From the NCBI RefSeq assembly GCF_009735585.1, contig NZ_VJVW01000001.1, positions 791,698-855,697 on the forward strand: DNA of 64,000 bases. Direction: 5' to 3'. A program made the translations under genes and the position numbers. The notes under the pieces are model-generated. The model saw only the letters and a list, made by a program, of their open reading frames with translations, had not been told where the DNA came from and made no database searches. Below are positions 9,419 through 19,466 of the stretch, in pieces. Source of the DNA: Christiangramia aestuarii. GTDB lineage: Bacteria; Bacteroidota; Bacteroidia; Flavobacteriales; Flavobacteriaceae. Positions within the stretch are counted from its first letter, which is position 1; each line of letters opens with the position of its first letter.

Positions 9419-10411
9419 TTAGTCTTTATCTAGTTTATATTTAGACAGGTCCATACCGAAGTTTAAACCTTTGTTGCTTACAAGCTCTTCAAGCTCGGTA
9501 AGTGATTTTTTACCGAAGTTTCTGAACTTCATCAAATCATTCTTATTGTAAGAAACAAGGTCACCTAAAGTATCAACTTCAGCAGCTTTCAAACAGTTAA
9601 GAGCTCTAACTGAAAGATCAAGATCTACCAGTTTGGTCTTAAGCAATTGTCTCATGTGAAGAGATTCTTCATCATAAGTCTCTGTTTGAGCGATCTCATC
9701 TGCCTCAAGAGTGATTCTCTCATCAGAGAATAACATAAAGTGGTGGATAAGGGTCTTTGCTGCTTCGGTCAAGGCATCCTTAGGATGTATAGAACCGTCA
9801 CTAATAATTTCGAATACCAGTTTTTCATAGTCAGTCTTCTGCTCAACACGGTAGTTCTCGATGCTATACTTTACATTCTTTATAGGAGTGTAGATAGAAT
9901 CTGTGAAGATCGTACCAAGTGGAGCATTGGCTTTTTTGTTTTCTTCGGCCGGAACGTAACCTCTACCTTTTTCGATAGTTACTTCCATATTCAGGCTTAC
10001 CTTTTTATCCATATGACAGATTACCTGGTCTGGATTAAGGATCTGGAATCCTGAGATGAATTTCTGGAAGTGACCGGCAGTTAATTGCTCTTCTCCGGAA
10101 ACTGAAATGGTAACCGATTCGTTATCGATCTCATCGATCTGCCTTTTAAATCTGATCTGTTTCAGGTTAAGGATTATCTCGGTTACGTCTTCCACTACTC
10201 CTGCGATGGTAGAGAATTCGTGATCTACACCTTCAATTCTAACTGAAGTGATCGCGAAACCTTCCAAAGAAGATAAAAGCACTCGTCTTAAAGCGTTACC
10301 AACGGTTAATCCATATCCAGGTTCCAAAGGGCGAAATTCAAATTTCCCTTCGAAATCGGTTGAATCAATCATTATAACTTTATCGGGCTTCTGAAAATTT
10401 AGTATTGCCAT
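9419..10411 (-). CDS. rpoA: DNA-directed RNA polymerase alpha subunit
   Basis: Scaffolds assembly of RNA polymerase and contacts promoters and regulators. The 330 residues have the N-terminal dimerisation domain ([16 protein letters not shown], about 28-43; residues 1 to about 230), a linker, and the C-terminal DNA-binding domain (about 260-320) with the [14 protein letters not shown] and [14 protein letters not shown] helices. It lies between rpsD (22-bp gap) and rplQ (104-bp gap), the usual alpha-operon order. Confidence 0.98.
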   Translation of the reverse strand: MAILNFQKPDKVIMIDSTDFEGKFEFRPLEPGYGLTVGNALRRVLLSSLEGFAITSVRIEGVDHEFSTIAGVVEDVTEIILNLKQIRFKRQIDEIDNESVTISVSGEEQLTAGHFQKFISGFQILNPDQVICHMDKKVSLNMEVTIEKGRGYVPAEENKKANAPLGTIFTDSIYTPIKNVKYSIENYRVEQKTDYEKLVFEIISDGSIHPKDALTEAAKTLIHHFMLFSDERITLEADEIAQTETYDEESLHMRQLLKTKLVDLDLSVRALNCLKAAEVDTLGDLVSYNKNDLMKFRNFGKKSLTELEELVSNKGLNFGMDLSKYKLDKD

Positions 10412-10433
10412 ATTTCGACTTCTGTGTGAATTA

Positions 10434-11039
10434 TTATTTCGAATATAATTCGACTATAAATTGCTCATTAATGTTTTCAGGAATCTGAACTCTTCCAGGT
10501 ACAGATACGAAAGTTCCTTCTTTCTTCTCTGAGTTCCATGAAATCCATTCGTAAACACTGCTGTTGTTTGATAATGATTCCTGAATCACAGCAAGTGATT
10601 TAGATTTTTCTCTTACTCCTACAACATCTCCGGCTTTCAGGTGGTAAGAAGGTATGTTTACTAGTTCTCCGTTTACAGTGATGTGACGGTGACCAACTAA
10701 CTGACGGGCTGCTCTTCTAGATGGAGCAATTCCCATACGGTACACTACGTTATCTAAACGGGACTCACAAAGTTGAAGAAGCACCTCACCGGTAATTCCC
10801 TGCGCGCGGGTTGCTTTTTCGAACATGTTGCGGAACTGACGCTCAAGAATACCATAGGTATACTTGGCTTTTTGCTTCTCCATTAACTGGATAGCATATT
10901 CAGATTTTTTTCCACGACGACGGTTATTCCCGTGCTGTCCTGGAGGATAATTTCTTTTTTCGAAAGATTTGTCGTCTCCAAAAATAGCTTCACCGAATTT
11001 ACGGGCTATTTTAGTTTTTGGACCAGTATATCTTGCCAT
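10434..11039 (-). CDS. rpsD: 30S ribosomal protein S4
   Basis: A primary 16S rRNA-binding assembly protein that acts as autoregulator of the alpha operon in E. coli. The 201 residues begin [17 protein letters not shown]. The S4 RNA-binding domain spans about 92-155 ([30 protein letters not shown]). There is no zinc-type Cys cluster at the N-terminus, so it is the C-minus form. An 83-bp gap separates it from rpsK. Confidence 0.98.
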   Translation of the reverse strand: MARYTGPKTKIARKFGEAIFGDDKSFEKRNYPPGQHGNNRRRGKKSEYAIQLMEKQKAKYTYGILERQFRNMFEKATRAQGITGEVLLQLCESRLDNVVYRMGIAPSRRAARQLVGHRHITVNGELVNIPSYHLKAGDVVGVREKSKSLAVIQESLSNNSSVYEWISWNSEKKEGTFVSVPGRVQIPENINEQFIVELYSK

Positions 11040-11122
11040 TACTATTATTGTTTTAGAAAGGGATTATGAATTAAGGCATAAGTCCTTCGATAATCTAAAT
11101 CCTCTCCTATTATTAAAATTAA

Positions 11123-11527
11123 TTAAACTCTACGTCTCTTTGGTGGACGACAACCGTTGTGTGGAAGCGGGGTTACATCGATGATCTCGGTCACTTCTAT
11201 CCCATTGTTATGGATAGATCTGATCGCAGATTCTCTACCGTTTCCAGGACCTTTTACGTATACTTTAACTTTACGCAGTCCAGCTTCGTGAGCTACTTTC
11301 GAAGCATCTTCAGCAGCAAGCTGTGCAGCGTAAGGAGTATTTTTCTTAGATCCTCTAAAGCCCATCTTCCCTGCAGATGACCATGCTACAACATCTCCCT
11401 TTTTGTTGGTAAGAGAAATAATGATGTTGTTGAAAGAAGCAGTTACGTGAGCTTCACCGTTTGATTCAACGATTACTTTACGTTTCTTCTGAGTTTTCCC
11501 GGCCTTTTGATTTGTCTTCTTTGCCAT
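11123..11527 (-). CDS. rpsK: 30S ribosomal protein S11
   Basis: Forms part of the small-subunit platform at the mRNA exit. The 134 residues start with a Lys-rich N-terminus. The core shows [20 protein letters not shown] and the C-terminal [17 protein letters not shown] typical of S11. It follows rpsM by 8 bp, as in most bacterial alpha operons. Confidence 0.98.
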   Translation of the reverse strand: MAKKTNQKAGKTQKKRKVIVESNGEAHVTASFNNIIISLTNKKGDVVAWSSAGKMGFRGSKKNTPYAAQLAAEDASKVAHEAGLRKVKVYVKGPGNGRESAIRSIHNNGIEVTEIIDVTPLPHNGCRPPKRRRV

Positions 11528-11535
11528 ACTACTTA

Positions 11536-11910
11536 CTATTTAGTTGCTTTTTTCTTGTTAGCAACTGTTTTTCTTCTTCCTTTTCTGGTTCTGGAGTTGT
11601 TTTTGGTTCTTTGACCTCTTAAAGGCAATCCAGCTCTGTGGCGGATACCTCTGTAGCATCCAATATCCATTAGACGCTTAATACTCATTTGAACCTCAGT
11701 ACGTAATTCTCCTTCGATTGTATACTGACCTACGGCCTCACGAATCTTACCGATCTCATCATCATTCCAATCTGAGACTTTCTTACTCTCATCTACTTTA
11801 GCCTGTGCAAGTATCTCCTGAGCCCTGCTTTTGCCAATTCCGAAGATATAGGTCAATGCTATAACTCCTCGCTTTTGTTTAGGTATATCTACCCCTGCAA
11901 TTCTTGCCAT
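11536..11910 (-). CDS. rpsM: 30S ribosomal protein S13
   Basis: Lies at the head of the 30S subunit and contacts tRNA and the 50S subunit. The 124 residues begin [15 protein letters not shown]. The helix-two-turn-helix [15 protein letters not shown] and the [22 protein letters not shown] tail are diagnostic. It lies 2 bp after rpmJ. Confidence 0.98.
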   Translation of the reverse strand: MARIAGVDIPKQKRGVIALTYIFGIGKSRAQEILAQAKVDESKKVSDWNDDEIGKIREAVGQYTIEGELRTEVQMSIKRLMDIGCYRGIRHRAGLPLRGQRTKNNSRTRKGRRKTVANKKKATK

Positions 11911-11912
11911 AA

Positions 11913-12029
11913 TTAGCCTTGTCTTTGTTTAAATCTAGGATTCTTTTTGTTAATCACGTAAAGGCGCCCTTTTCTGCGTACGATTTTGCAGTCGGCACTT
12001 CTCTTTTTTATTGATGCTCTAACTTTCAT
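11913..12029 (-). CDS. rpmJ: 50S ribosomal protein L36, zinc-free (C-minus) form
   Basis: A 38-residue protein beginning [14 protein letters not shown] and ending NPRFKQRQG, the standard L36 length and ends. The zinc-ribbon positions of canonical L36 (Cys11, Cys14, Cys27, His33) read Ser11, Cys14, Asn27 and Phe33 here, so it cannot bind zinc in the usual way. It lies between infA and rpsM, the conserved position. A 117-bp gap with a promoter-like box precedes it. Confidence 0.95.
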   Translation of the reverse strand: MKVRASIKKRSADCKIVRRKGRLYVINKKNPRFKQRQG

Positions 12030-12106
12030 CTTTATCTCTTTTTGATTCACCGGCAGAGCCTTACCTCATTCGATGAAATTTTAGCCCTCATAAATTTTTC
12101 AGACTG

Positions 12107-12114
12107 CAAAAGTA
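12107..12114 (-). promoter_or_regulatory. Possible internal promoter -7 box (TACTTTTG) between infA and rpmJ
   Basis: TACTTTTG on the minus strand is an exact TAnnTTTG match and would give a leader of about 70 nt for rpmJ-rpsM-rpsK-rpsD-rpoA-rplQ. The 117-bp gap is large for this cluster. No convincing TTTG -33 element is present. Confidence 0.4.
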
Positions 12115-12146
12115 TAAAAAATTTATAAAAGGCTGAAAATTACTTT

Positions 12147-12362
12147 TTAGTATCTGTAAGTTATTCGAGCCTTAGTTAAATCGTAAGGACTCATTTCCAG
12201 TTTTACCTTATCACCAGGAAGCAACTTGATATAGTGCATTCGCATTTTCCCGGAGATATGGGCAGTCACGACGTGACCATTCTCCAATTCTACACGGAAC
12301 ATCGCATTAGATAATGCTTCAATAATTGTCCCGTCCTGTTCAATTGGTGGTTGTTTTGCCAT
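12147..12362 (-). CDS. infA: Translation initiation factor IF-1
   Basis: Binds the 30S A site during initiation. The 71 residues form a single S1/OB-fold domain with [23 protein letters not shown] and [16 protein letters not shown] motifs. The N-terminus [11 protein letters not shown] is the form seen in Bacteroidota. The start is 2 bp after the secY stop, so the two are co-transcribed. Confidence 0.98.
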   Translation of the reverse strand: MAKQPPIEQDGTIIEALSNAMFRVELENGHVVTAHISGKMRMHYIKLLPGDKVKLEMSPYDLTKARITYRY

Positions 12363-12364
12363 AA

Positions 12365-13702
12365 TTAAGCTACTGCTTTTCTGTTTTTACCTGTTTTCAT
12401 TAATCCGTCATAGTGTCTATTCAGCAAGTAAGAATTTACCTGTTGCATAGTATCTATCGCAACTCCAACCATAATTAAAAGCGAGGTACCTCCGAAGAAT
12501 AACGCCCAGTTCTGTTGTACACCCAACAGTTGAACAACTATTGCAGGGAACACTGCAATAAGCGCCAGGAATATAGATCCTGGAAGGGTTATCTGAGACA
12601 TAATGCGATCCAGATATTCAGAGGTTTCAGTTCCCGGACGAATCCCAGGAATAAAACCACCGCTTCTCTTAAGATCGTCAGCCATTTTATTTGTTGGAAC
12701 TGTGATCGCAGTATAGAAATATGTAAATATAATGATCAATAATGCGAACACGAGATTATACCAAAATCCGAAAATATTCTGAAATGCTGCGGTTACCCCC
12801 TGTGCCGTATCTGAGTCTGAAAGACCAGCTAAAGCTACAGGAATGAACATAATTGCCTGAGCAAAAATGATAGGCATTACCCCAGACGCATTCAGTTTTA
12901 ACGGAATGTACTGTCTTGATCCGAAAACATTCTTTTCATATCCACCTGAAGCAGATCTTCTGGCATATTGCACCGGAATTTGACGCACCGCCATAACTAG
13001 CATCACTGAAGCCATGATAATGGCAAACCAGATAACTAATTCTATCAGTATCATTACCAAACCACCGTTCGATTCAAATACTCTTGAAGCGAATTCCTGA
13101 ATAAAGGCTTGCGGCAGGGTGGCGATAATACCAACCATAATCAATAATGAAATACCGTTACCAATACCTTTATCTGTGATCTTCTCACCTAGCCACATTG
13201 CGAAAATTGTACCCGTAGTAAGGATGATCACCGATGAAACAACGAATGTGATGTTGTCTCCAAGCATGAATGCTTCTCCCGGTAATGTCGCAAACAGGTT
13301 ATAGATATAACCAGGTCCCTGTACAAGGGTAATCGCAATGGTAAGCCAACGAGTGATCTGATTGATCTTCTTACGCCCGCTTTCACCTTCTTTCTGAAGT
13401 TTCTGAAGATAAGGAATCGCGATTCCCATCAACTGTACCACGATCGAAGCGGAGATATAAGGCATAATACCTAATGCAAAAACAGAGGCGTTAGAAAAAG
13501 CGCCCCCTGTAAAAGCATTAAGAAGTCCTAATAACCCACTGTCGGTCTGGTTGGCCAGATTCGAAAGTTGGGCTGCATCGATTCCGGGAAGCACAACTTG
13601 TGCCCCGAATCGATATACCAAAAGCAAACCGAGGGTTACTAAAATTCTGTTTTTTAGCTCCTCGATTTTCCAAATATTCTTGATCGTATTGATGAATTTC
13701 AT
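12365..13702 (-). CDS. secY: Protein translocase subunit SecY
   Basis: The channel of the Sec translocon in the inner membrane. The 445 residues have ten hydrophobic segments. Recognisable motifs are the TM1 region [15 protein letters not shown], the plug/TM2a region [28 protein letters not shown] and the cytoplasmic-loop GFIPGIRPG (C5). It exports the many signal-peptide proteins in this window. It lies between rplO and infA, the usual spc order. Confidence 0.98.
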   Translation of the reverse strand: MKFINTIKNIWKIEELKNRILVTLGLLLVYRFGAQVVLPGIDAAQLSNLANQTDSGLLGLLNAFTGGAFSNASVFALGIMPYISASIVVQLMGIAIPYLQKLQKEGESGRKKINQITRWLTIAITLVQGPGYIYNLFATLPGEAFMLGDNITFVVSSVIILTTGTIFAMWLGEKITDKGIGNGISLLIMVGIIATLPQAFIQEFASRVFESNGGLVMILIELVIWFAIIMASVMLVMAVRQIPVQYARRSASGGYEKNVFGSRQYIPLKLNASGVMPIIFAQAIMFIPVALAGLSDSDTAQGVTAAFQNIFGFWYNLVFALLIIIFTYFYTAITVPTNKMADDLKRSGGFIPGIRPGTETSEYLDRIMSQITLPGSIFLALIAVFPAIVVQLLGVQQNWALFFGGTSLLIMVGVAIDTMQQVNSYLLNRHYDGLMKTGKNRKAVA

Positions 13703-13713
13703 TTGATTATCTA

Positions 13714-14166
13714 TTATAAAGTAACAACTTCACCTCCGGCAGCTTCGATAGCTTCTTTCGCTGAGGCCGTAAATTTATGAACAGATATTTTCAACTTTGC
13801 CTTTAATTCACCTCTACCTAATATCTTAACAAGCTCGTTTCTTCCAGCAAGACCGTTTTCAACTAACACGTCCATATCCACTGTATCTTTGATCTTCCCT
13901 TCGTCTACTAGAGACTGAAGAGTATCAAGGTTGATACCCTGGTATACTGTACGGTTTCTGTTTGTGAATCCAAATTTTGGAACACGTCTTTGAAGAGGCA
14001 TCTGCCCACCTTCAAAACCAATCTTTTTAGAATAACCAGAACGTGACTTGGCACCTTTGTGACCTCTGGTAGCGGTTCCACCTTTACCAGATCCTTCACC
14101 ACGACCAATACGCTTGCTATTTTTTCTAACTGAACCTTCTGCAGGTTTTAAGTTACTTAAATCCAT
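13714..14166 (-). CDS. rplO: 50S ribosomal protein L15
   Basis: A late-assembly 50S protein. The 150 residues have a Gly/Arg/Lys-rich extended N-terminus (KRIGRGEGSGKGGTATRGHKG) and the VPKFGFTNRN segment, followed by a globular C-terminal half ending AAGGEVVTL. It lies 11 bp before secY and 9 bp after rpmD. Confidence 0.97.
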   Translation of the reverse strand: MDLSNLKPAEGSVRKNSKRIGRGEGSGKGGTATRGHKGAKSRSGYSKKIGFEGGQMPLQRRVPKFGFTNRNRTVYQGINLDTLQSLVDEGKIKDTVDMDVLVENGLAGRNELVKILGRGELKAKLKISVHKFTASAKEAIEAAGGEVVTL

Positions 14167-14175
14167 GAGAGATTA

Positions 14176-14358
14176 TTATTTTGTTTCTTCTACAGAAACT
14201 AAGTGTTTAACTTTATTTACCATACCAAGGATGTTTGGCGTATCGTCATGCTCAACCGTCTGCCCTATTCTTTTAAGTCCTAAAGACTCAAGAACAAGCT
14301 TTTGATTCTTAGTGCGGTTGATTGCACTTTTTACTTTTGTGACTTTTATCTTTCCCAT
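14176..14358 (-). CDS. rpmD: 50S ribosomal protein L30
   Basis: A 60-residue protein beginning [13 protein letters not shown] with [17 protein letters not shown] and IPNI-like sequence ([15 protein letters not shown]), the full L30 family length. The frame stays open 24 codons further upstream, but that part overlaps rpsE and is unlike L30. The ATG at 14358, 13 bp after the rpsE stop, is therefore the start. Confidence 0.95.
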   Translation of the reverse strand: MGKIKVTKVKSAINRTKNQKLVLESLGLKRIGQTVEHDDTPNILGMVNKVKHLVSVEETK

Positions 14359-14371
14359 CTTATTCCTTGAT

Positions 14372-14896
14372 TTATCCTTTAAAAACCTTTTCCAATGAAA
14401 CACCTCTCTGTTTTGCAACAGTTTCAGCACTTCTTAATTGTAGTAAGGCATCAAAAGTAGCTTTTACAACGTTGTGAGGGTTTGAAGATCCCTGGTTCTT
14501 AGAAAGTACATCATGTACTCCTACAGATTCCAATACCGCACGAATCGCACCACCAGCAATAATACCGGTACCGGCAGCAGCTGGAAGCAACATTACTCTT
14601 GCTCCACCGTACTTACCTTTTTGTTCGTGAGGTAAAGTTCCTTTATGTAAAGGAATGCGTACCAGATTTTTCTTAGCGTCTTCTACCGCTTTAGAGATAG
14701 CGTCTGCAACTTCCTTGGATTTACCAAGTCCTTGCCCAACAACACCATTTTCATCTCCAACTACAACAATAGCAGAGAATCCAAAAGCTCTACCACCTTT
14801 TGTAACCTTAGTAACACGTTGTACTCCAACCAAACGATCTTTTAATTCAAGACCTCCAGGTTTTACATGTTCTACGTTTTTATAATCTTGATACAT
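14372..14896 (-). CDS. rpsE: 30S ribosomal protein S5
   Basis: Acts in decoding accuracy and 30S assembly. The 174 residues have the N-terminal double-stranded-RNA-binding domain ([39 protein letters not shown]) and the C-terminal S5 domain ([34 protein letters not shown]). It lies 5 bp after rplR and is followed by rpmD. Confidence 0.98.
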
Positions 14897-14901
14897 ATTT
14901 T

Positions 14902-15258
14902 CTAGAATTTTAGTCCTCCTTCGCGAGCACCTTCTGCTAATGATTTAACTCTACCGTGATATAAATATCCACCTCTATCAAAAGAAATAGTATCTATTCC
15001 GGCTTTTTTCGCTTTCTCTGCAATGGCTTTTCCAACCATAACAGCCTGCTCTTTTCTATCTGCAGAAGCAGAAGCGATTTCCTTATCTCTTGAAGAAGCT
15101 GATGCTAAGGTCTTACCTTCTACGTCGTCGATAATCTGAGCATAAATTTCTCTATTGCTTCTAAAAACAGATAATCTTGGACGGCTTTCAGTTCCAACGA
15201 TATCCTTACGGATACGTTTTCTGATTTTATTTCTTCTATCTTGTTTTGACACTGCCAT
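14902..15258 (-). CDS. rplR: 50S ribosomal protein L18
   Basis: Binds 5S rRNA with L5 and L25. The 118 residues have [20 protein letters not shown] and the C-terminal [23 protein letters not shown] hallmarks. It lies 12 bp after rplF in the spc order. Confidence 0.98.
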
Positions 15259-15270
15259 AACTAAACTTTA

Positions 15271-15813
15271 TTAAGCTGATTTACCTGCTTTTCTTCTCAA
15301 TTGCTCTCCTACAAACTTGATACCTTTTCCTTTGTATGGTTCAGGTTTTCTGAATGAACGGATTTTCGCTGCAACCTGTCCTACAAGTTGTTTGTCATGA
15401 GAAGTAAGCTTCACGATAGGATTCTTACCTTTTTCTGAGACAGTCTCCACTTTTACTTCTGGAGCCAAATCTATCACAATATTATGAGAATAACCAACGG
15501 CAAGATCAAGCTTGTTTCCTTGGTTGCTGGCTCTGTAACCAACCCCAACAAGTTCAAGTTCTTTAGTGAAACCATTAGTAACACCTTCAATCATATTGTT
15601 AATCAAAGCACGGTAAAGACCGTGTTTTGCTTTCTGATCACTTTTCTCTGAAGAACGCTCGAAAGTAATTACATTATCCTCGACCTTTACATCGATGTCT
15701 TTTACTTCCTGCTTAAGTTCTCCCAATTTTCCTTTTACCGTTACAACACCGTCTTTGTGATCTACTGTCACACCTTCTGGAATTGTAATTGGGCTTTTAC
15801 CTATTCTTGACAT
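15271..15813 (-). CDS. rplF: 50S ribosomal protein L6
   Basis: Lies at the base of the GTPase-associated stalk region. The 180 residues have two L6 repeats and the C-terminal signature RKPEPYKGKGIKF, followed by RRKAGKSA. It starts MSRIGKSPITIPEG and follows rpsH by 19 bp. Confidence 0.98.
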   Translation of the reverse strand: MSRIGKSPITIPEGVTVDHKDGVVTVKGKLGELKQEVKDIDVKVEDNVITFERSSEKSDQKAKHGLYRALINNMIEGVTNGFTKELELVGVGYRASNQGNKLDLAVGYSHNIVIDLAPEVKVETVSEKGKNPIVKLTSHDKQLVGQVAAKIRSFRKPEPYKGKGIKFVGEQLRRKAGKSA

Positions 15814-15832
15814 TTCTTTAGTCTTTTAAGTA

Positions 15833-16231
15833 TTAGTAAACGTAGCACAATACTTCACCACCAACTTTCTCTGCTTTCGCTTGCTTTCCTGTCATTACTC
15901 CGTGAGAAGTAGAAACAATAGCAATTCCAAGACCATTAAGGATTCTTGGGATCTCAGTTGATCCGGCATATTTACGTAAACCAGGTTTACTTATTCTTTG
16001 AATTTTCTTAATTACAGGCTCTTTTGTTAGTTTATCGTACTTAAGAGCGATCTTGATAGTTCCCTGAGCGGTATTATCTTCGAATTTGTAACTAAGAATG
16101 TATCCTTGATCGAATAATATCTTAGTGATCTCTTTTTTAACATTGGAAGCAGGAATCTCCACTACTCTGTGGTTTGCTGCATTTGCATTCCTGATTCTTG
16201 TTAAGTAATCTGCAATAGGATCTGTATTCAT
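15833..16231 (-). CDS. rpsH: 30S ribosomal protein S8
   Basis: A primary 16S rRNA binder and, in E. coli, translational repressor of the spc operon. The 132 residues begin [16 protein letters not shown], and the C-terminal signature [14 protein letters not shown] is present. The 68-bp gap upstream, after rpsN, holds a hairpin that could be an S8 autoregulatory site (see 16252-16281). Confidence 0.98.
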   Translation of the reverse strand: MNTDPIADYLTRIRNANAANHRVVEIPASNVKKEITKILFDQGYILSYKFEDNTAQGTIKIALKYDKLTKEPVIKKIQRISKPGLRKYAGSTEIPRILNGLGIAIVSTSHGVMTGKQAKAEKVGGEVLCYVY

Positions 16232-16251
16232 TTATCTTTATTTGCGGATGT

Positions 16252-16281
16252 GGTTTTCACCCGATCTTCACCGGGAGAACC
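16252..16281 (-). promoter_or_regulatory. Hairpin in the leader of rpsH, possible S8 binding site
   Basis: GGTT and CCCG in 16252-16263 pair with CGGG and AACC in 16272-16281 around a loop ATCTTCAC. An internal A/A mismatch and a small bulge lie in the middle. It sits in a 68-bp gap, unusually long for this cluster, right before the S8 gene. S8 recognises a bulged helix in known systems; assignment here is inference. Confidence 0.35.
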
Positions 16282-16299
16282 TTCATCCAATTTATAATT

Positions 16300-16569
16300 T
16301 TACCAGCTTGCTTTCTTAACCCCTGGGATAAGACCTTGGTTAGCCATTTCTCTGAACATTACACGAGAAACACCAAATTGTCTCATATATCCTTTAGGTC
16401 TACCGGTTAATTTACATCTGTTATGCAAACGAACTGGAGAAGAGTTCTTTGGCAGTTTTTGTAATGCTTCGTAATCACCAGCTTCTTTAAGCGCAGCTCT
16501 TTTCTCAGCATACTTCTTTACCAATTTCTGTCTTTTTACCTCACGGGCTTTCATTGATTCTTTAGCCAT
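16300..16569 (-). CDS. rpsN: 30S ribosomal protein S14 (C-minus form)
   Basis: Lies in the 30S head. The 89 residues contain the single Cys of [20 protein letters not shown] rather than two CxxC pairs, so it is the zinc-free long form. It ends [10 protein letters not shown]. It lies 2 bp after rplE. Confidence 0.97.
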   Translation of the reverse strand: MAKESMKAREVKRQKLVKKYAEKRAALKEAGDYEALQKLPKNSSPVRLHNRCKLTGRPKGYMRQFGVSRVMFREMANQGLIPGVKKASW

Positions 16570-16571
16570 AA

Positions 16572-17123
16572 TTAGTTCTTTTTAAAAGGTAATCCTAGTT
16601 CGGTTAACAATGCTTTTGCTTCCTTATCGGTTTCAGCAGTCGTAACGAAAGTGATATCCATACCAGCGATTCTGTTCACTGCATCAATATCGATCTCAGG
16701 GAAAATGATCTGCTCAGTGATCCCTAAGTTATAGTTACCTCTACCATCAAATCCGTTAGATTTGATACCGTTAAAATCACGTACACGCGGTAAAGCGGTA
16801 GTAATCAATCTATCTAAGAATTCATACATTCTATATCCACGTAAAGTAACTTTAGCACCAATTGGCATTCCTTTACGCAGCTTAAACGATGCAACATCCT
16901 TCTTGGAAATAGTAGCAACGGCCTTCTGACCACTAATAGCTGTTAGTTCGTCGATAGCATGGTCGATAAGTTTCTTATCGGCTACTGCTCCACCAACTCC
17001 ACGGCTAATTACTATTTTCGTAAGTTTTGGCACCTCCATTACATTGGAGTAGCTGAATTCTTCCTTAAGAGCACTTTTTACTCTCTCGTTATATTCCTGT
17101 CTAAGTCTTGGTACGTATGCCAT
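16572..17123 (-). CDS. rplE: 50S ribosomal protein L5
   Basis: Binds 5S rRNA and bridges to the 30S head. The 183 residues contain [14 protein letters not shown], the [15 protein letters not shown] segment and the C-terminal [12 protein letters not shown] with [11 protein letters not shown]. The length fits. It is tightly packed between rplX and rpsN (2-bp gaps). Confidence 0.98.
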   Translation of the reverse strand: MAYVPRLRQEYNERVKSALKEEFSYSNVMEVPKLTKIVISRGVGGAVADKKLIDHAIDELTAISGQKAVATISKKDVASFKLRKGMPIGAKVTLRGYRMYEFLDRLITTALPRVRDFNGIKSNGFDGRGNYNLGITEQIIFPEIDIDAVNRIAGMDITFVTTAETDKEAKALLTELGLPFKKN

Positions 17124-17125
17124 AA

Positions 17126-17437
17126 CTAAATTACTTCATTAGATTTTTTAGAAAATCTTACTTTCTTCCCATCCTCTTCTTTGTATCCTACTCTGGTAGT
17201 CTTACCGTTCTTGTCGATAAGAGCCAGGTTAGAAACATGGATAGGAGCTTCCTTCTCTTTAATTCCACCCTGTGGATTAGAAGCGCTAGGCTTCTCATGC
17301 TTAGAGATCATGTTGATCCCTTCCACGATGGCTTTATTCTTGTCACGAAGTACTTTCTGCACTTTACCTTCCTGACCTTTGTGGTCTCCGGCAATTACGC
17401 GAACAGTATCTCCTGATTTTATCTTAAGCTTTGTCAT
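17126..17437 (-). CDS. rplX: 50S ribosomal protein L24
   Basis: An early 50S assembly initiator near the exit tunnel. The 103 residues have an N-terminal KOW motif ([20 protein letters not shown]) and the [20 protein letters not shown] segment. It lies 12 bp after rplN. Confidence 0.98.
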   Translation of the reverse strand: MTKLKIKSGDTVRVIAGDHKGQEGKVQKVLRDKNKAIVEGINMISKHEKPSASNPQGGIKEKEAPIHVSNLALIDKNGKTTRVGYKEEDGKKVRFSKKSNEVI

Positions 17438-17449
17438 TTTCTTAATGTA

Positions 17450-17818
17450 TTAAAGCACTTCTGGTGCCAATGATACAATTTTCATGAATTGCTTATCACG
17501 AAGTTCACGAGCTACAGGGCCAAATACACGGGTACCGCGCATCTCTCCCTGAGGGCCTAATAACACACAAGCGTTATCATCAAAACGAATATAAGATCCG
17601 TCTGGTCTGCGAACTTCTTTCTTGGTACGAACAACAACTGCTGTTGAAACTGCACCCTTTTTGATATTTCCGTTAGGTGTAGCTTCTTTTACACTGACAA
17701 CTATTTTGTCTCCAACAGATGCGTATCTTTTCTTTGTACCTCCTAATACACGGATGGCTAAAACTTCTTTAGCTCCGGTATTATCTGCTACTTTTAGTCT
17801 GGACTCTTGTTGTACCAT
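17450..17818 (-). CDS. rplN: 50S ribosomal protein L14
   Basis: Forms an intersubunit bridge with 16S rRNA. The 122 residues have the motifs [37 protein letters not shown] and the C-terminal [13 protein letters not shown]. It lies 2 bp after rpsQ. Confidence 0.98.
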   Translation of the reverse strand: MVQQESRLKVADNTGAKEVLAIRVLGGTKKRYASVGDKIVVSVKEATPNGNIKKGAVSTAVVVRTKKEVRRPDGSYIRFDDNACVLLGPQGEMRGTRVFGPVARELRDKQFMKIVSLAPEVL

Positions 17819-17820
17819 GA

Positions 17821-18078
17821 TTATTTAGCTCTTTCAATTATTTCTACTAGTCTCCAAGTCTTGGATTTACTTAAAGGTCTTGTCTCCATGATCTTTACAG
17901 TATCTCCTTCGTTGCAGTCGTTATTTTCGTCGTGTGCTACGTATTTTTTCGTTTTCAAAACGAATTTTCCATACATAGGATGTTTTACTTTTTTCACTTC
18001 AGAAACCACGATAGATTTCTGCATTTTGTTACTTGTAACAACTCCTACACGCTCTTTTCTTAAATTTCTTTTTTCCAT
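17821..18078 (-). CDS. rpsQ: 30S ribosomal protein S17
   Basis: An early-binding 30S protein. The 85 residues form an OB-fold with [38 protein letters not shown] and [19 protein letters not shown]. It lies 18 bp after rpmC. Confidence 0.98.
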   Translation of the reverse strand: MEKRNLRKERVGVVTSNKMQKSIVVSEVKKVKHPMYGKFVLKTKKYVAHDENNDCNEGDTVKIMETRPLSKSKTWRLVEIIERAK

Positions 18079-18096
18079 CTTTCAGCAGAATAACAA

Positions 18097-18288
18097 TTAT
18101 TGTTGTTCTCTTTTAGTTAACTCTGTAGCTAGTCTCGCCACGTCTCTTCTTACAGTTCTTAACTGTATCGGATTTTCCAAAGGCGAAACAGCGTGAGCCA
18201 TTTTTAAATCTGAATAAGCTTTACGAGACTTACCAAGCTCTTCTTGCAATTCTGCAACAGACAATTCTTTTACTTCTGATTGTTTCAT
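18097..18288 (-). CDS. rpmC: 50S ribosomal protein L29
   Basis: Lies at the exit tunnel near the chaperone and SRP docking area. The 63 residues form two helices with the SELQEEL-like VAELQEELGKSRKAYSDLK and NPIQLRTVRRDVARLATEL signature. It lies between rplP and rpsQ as usual. Confidence 0.96.
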   Translation of the reverse strand: MKQSEVKELSVAELQEELGKSRKAYSDLKMAHAVSPLENPIQLRTVRRDVARLATELTKREQQ

Positions 18289-18298
18289 AATTCCAATA

Positions 18299-18718
18299 TT
18301 ATTCTTGATAATCTCTAGCTACAACAAATTTCGTTCTCACAGGAAGTTTCTGAGCCGCAAGACGCAATGCCTCTTTAGCCACATCCATTGGTACACCACC
18401 AATTTCAAACATGATTCTTCCTGGCTTCACTACAGCTGCCCAATACTCAACGGCACCTTTACCTTTACCCATACGTACTTCAAGAGGCTTTTTAGTGATA
18501 GGCTTATCTGGGAAAATTTTGATCCAGATAGATCCTTCTCTCTTCATATAACGGGTAGCGGCGATACGCGCTGCTTCTATTTGACGTGCAGTAACAAAAC
18601 TGGAATCCATAGATTTGATCCCAAAAGTACCGTTAGAAAGTCTATGCCCTCTTTGAGACATACCCTTCATACGGCCTTTTTGTTGCTTACGGTATTTAGT
18701 TCTTTTAGGTTGTAACAT
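18299..18718 (-). CDS. rplP: 50S ribosomal protein L16
   Basis: Lies near the peptidyl-transferase centre and the A-site tRNA. The 139 residues have [38 protein letters not shown] and [20 protein letters not shown] signatures. It lies 20 bp after rpsC. Confidence 0.98.
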   Translation of the reverse strand: MLQPKRTKYRKQQKGRMKGMSQRGHRLSNGTFGIKSMDSSFVTARQIEAARIAATRYMKREGSIWIKIFPDKPITKKPLEVRMGKGKGAVEYWAAVVKPGRIMFEIGGVPMDVAKEALRLAAQKLPVRTKFVVARDYQE

Positions 18719-18738
18719 TTTTTCTTTCCTTTAAAAAA

Positions 18739-19458
18739 TTACTTTCTACGACGTGATTTGTTTCCACCTCGTCCGGCACCGGATTTCTTACCTTGGTTCT
18801 TTGCAAGGCCAACTAGAGGCGAAAGCTCTCTTTTTCCGTATACCTCACCTTTCATGATCCATACTTTAACACCCAGTCTACCATAAGTAGTGTGTGCTTC
18901 AACTAAAGCATAGTCAATATCAGCCCTAAAAGTTGACAATGGAATTCTTCCATCCTTGTATGATTCTGAACGTGCCATTTCAGCACCGTTTAGACGACCA
19001 GAGATCTCAATCTTGATCCCTTCGGCGTTCATTCTCATTGCAGCCGCGATAGCCATCTTGATTGCACGACGGTAAGAGATACGATTCTCAATTTGTCTAG
19101 CAACACTTGCCGCTACTAAATGTGCATCAAGTTCTGGCCTCTTAATCTCAAAGATGTTAATTTGAACTTCCTTGTCGGTAATCTTTTTAAGCTCTTCCTT
19201 AAGCTTGTCTACCTCCTGACCGCCTTTCCCGATAATGATACCAGGTCTTGCAGTGGTGATAGTAACGGTTACAAGCTTAAGCGTGCGCTCGATGATTACA
19301 CGCGATACACTCGCTTTAGAAAGACGAGCATGGATATACTTTCTAATCTTATCGTCTTCGGCTAATTTGTCGCCGTAGTCATTACCTCCGTACCAGTTGG
19401 ATTCCCAACCTCTAATGATACCAAGGCGATTTCCGATTGGATTTGTTTTTTGTCCCAT
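18739..19458 (-). CDS. rpsC: 30S ribosomal protein S3
   Basis: Lies at the mRNA entry site and has helicase-like function with S4 and S5. The 239 residues have an N-terminal KH domain with the GIIIGKGG loop (about 74-81) and a C-terminal S3 domain ([34 protein letters not shown]). A short Gly/Arg/Lys tail ends the protein. It lies 8 bp after rplV. Confidence 0.98.
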   Translation of the reverse strand: MGQKTNPIGNRLGIIRGWESNWYGGNDYGDKLAEDDKIRKYIHARLSKASVSRVIIERTLKLVTVTITTARPGIIIGKGGQEVDKLKEELKKITDKEVQINIFEIKRPELDAHLVAASVARQIENRISYRRAIKMAIAAAMRMNAEGIKIEISGRLNGAEMARSESYKDGRIPLSTFRADIDYALVEAHTTYGRLGVKVWIMKGEVYGKRELSPLVGLAKNQGKKSGAGRGGNKSRRRK

Positions 19459-19466
19459 ACTATCTC

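Noticed and set aside
14359-14430. Longer start for rpmD (24 extra codons)
   Set aside because: The extension overlaps rpsE and has no similarity to L30; the ATG at 14358 gives the exact family length.
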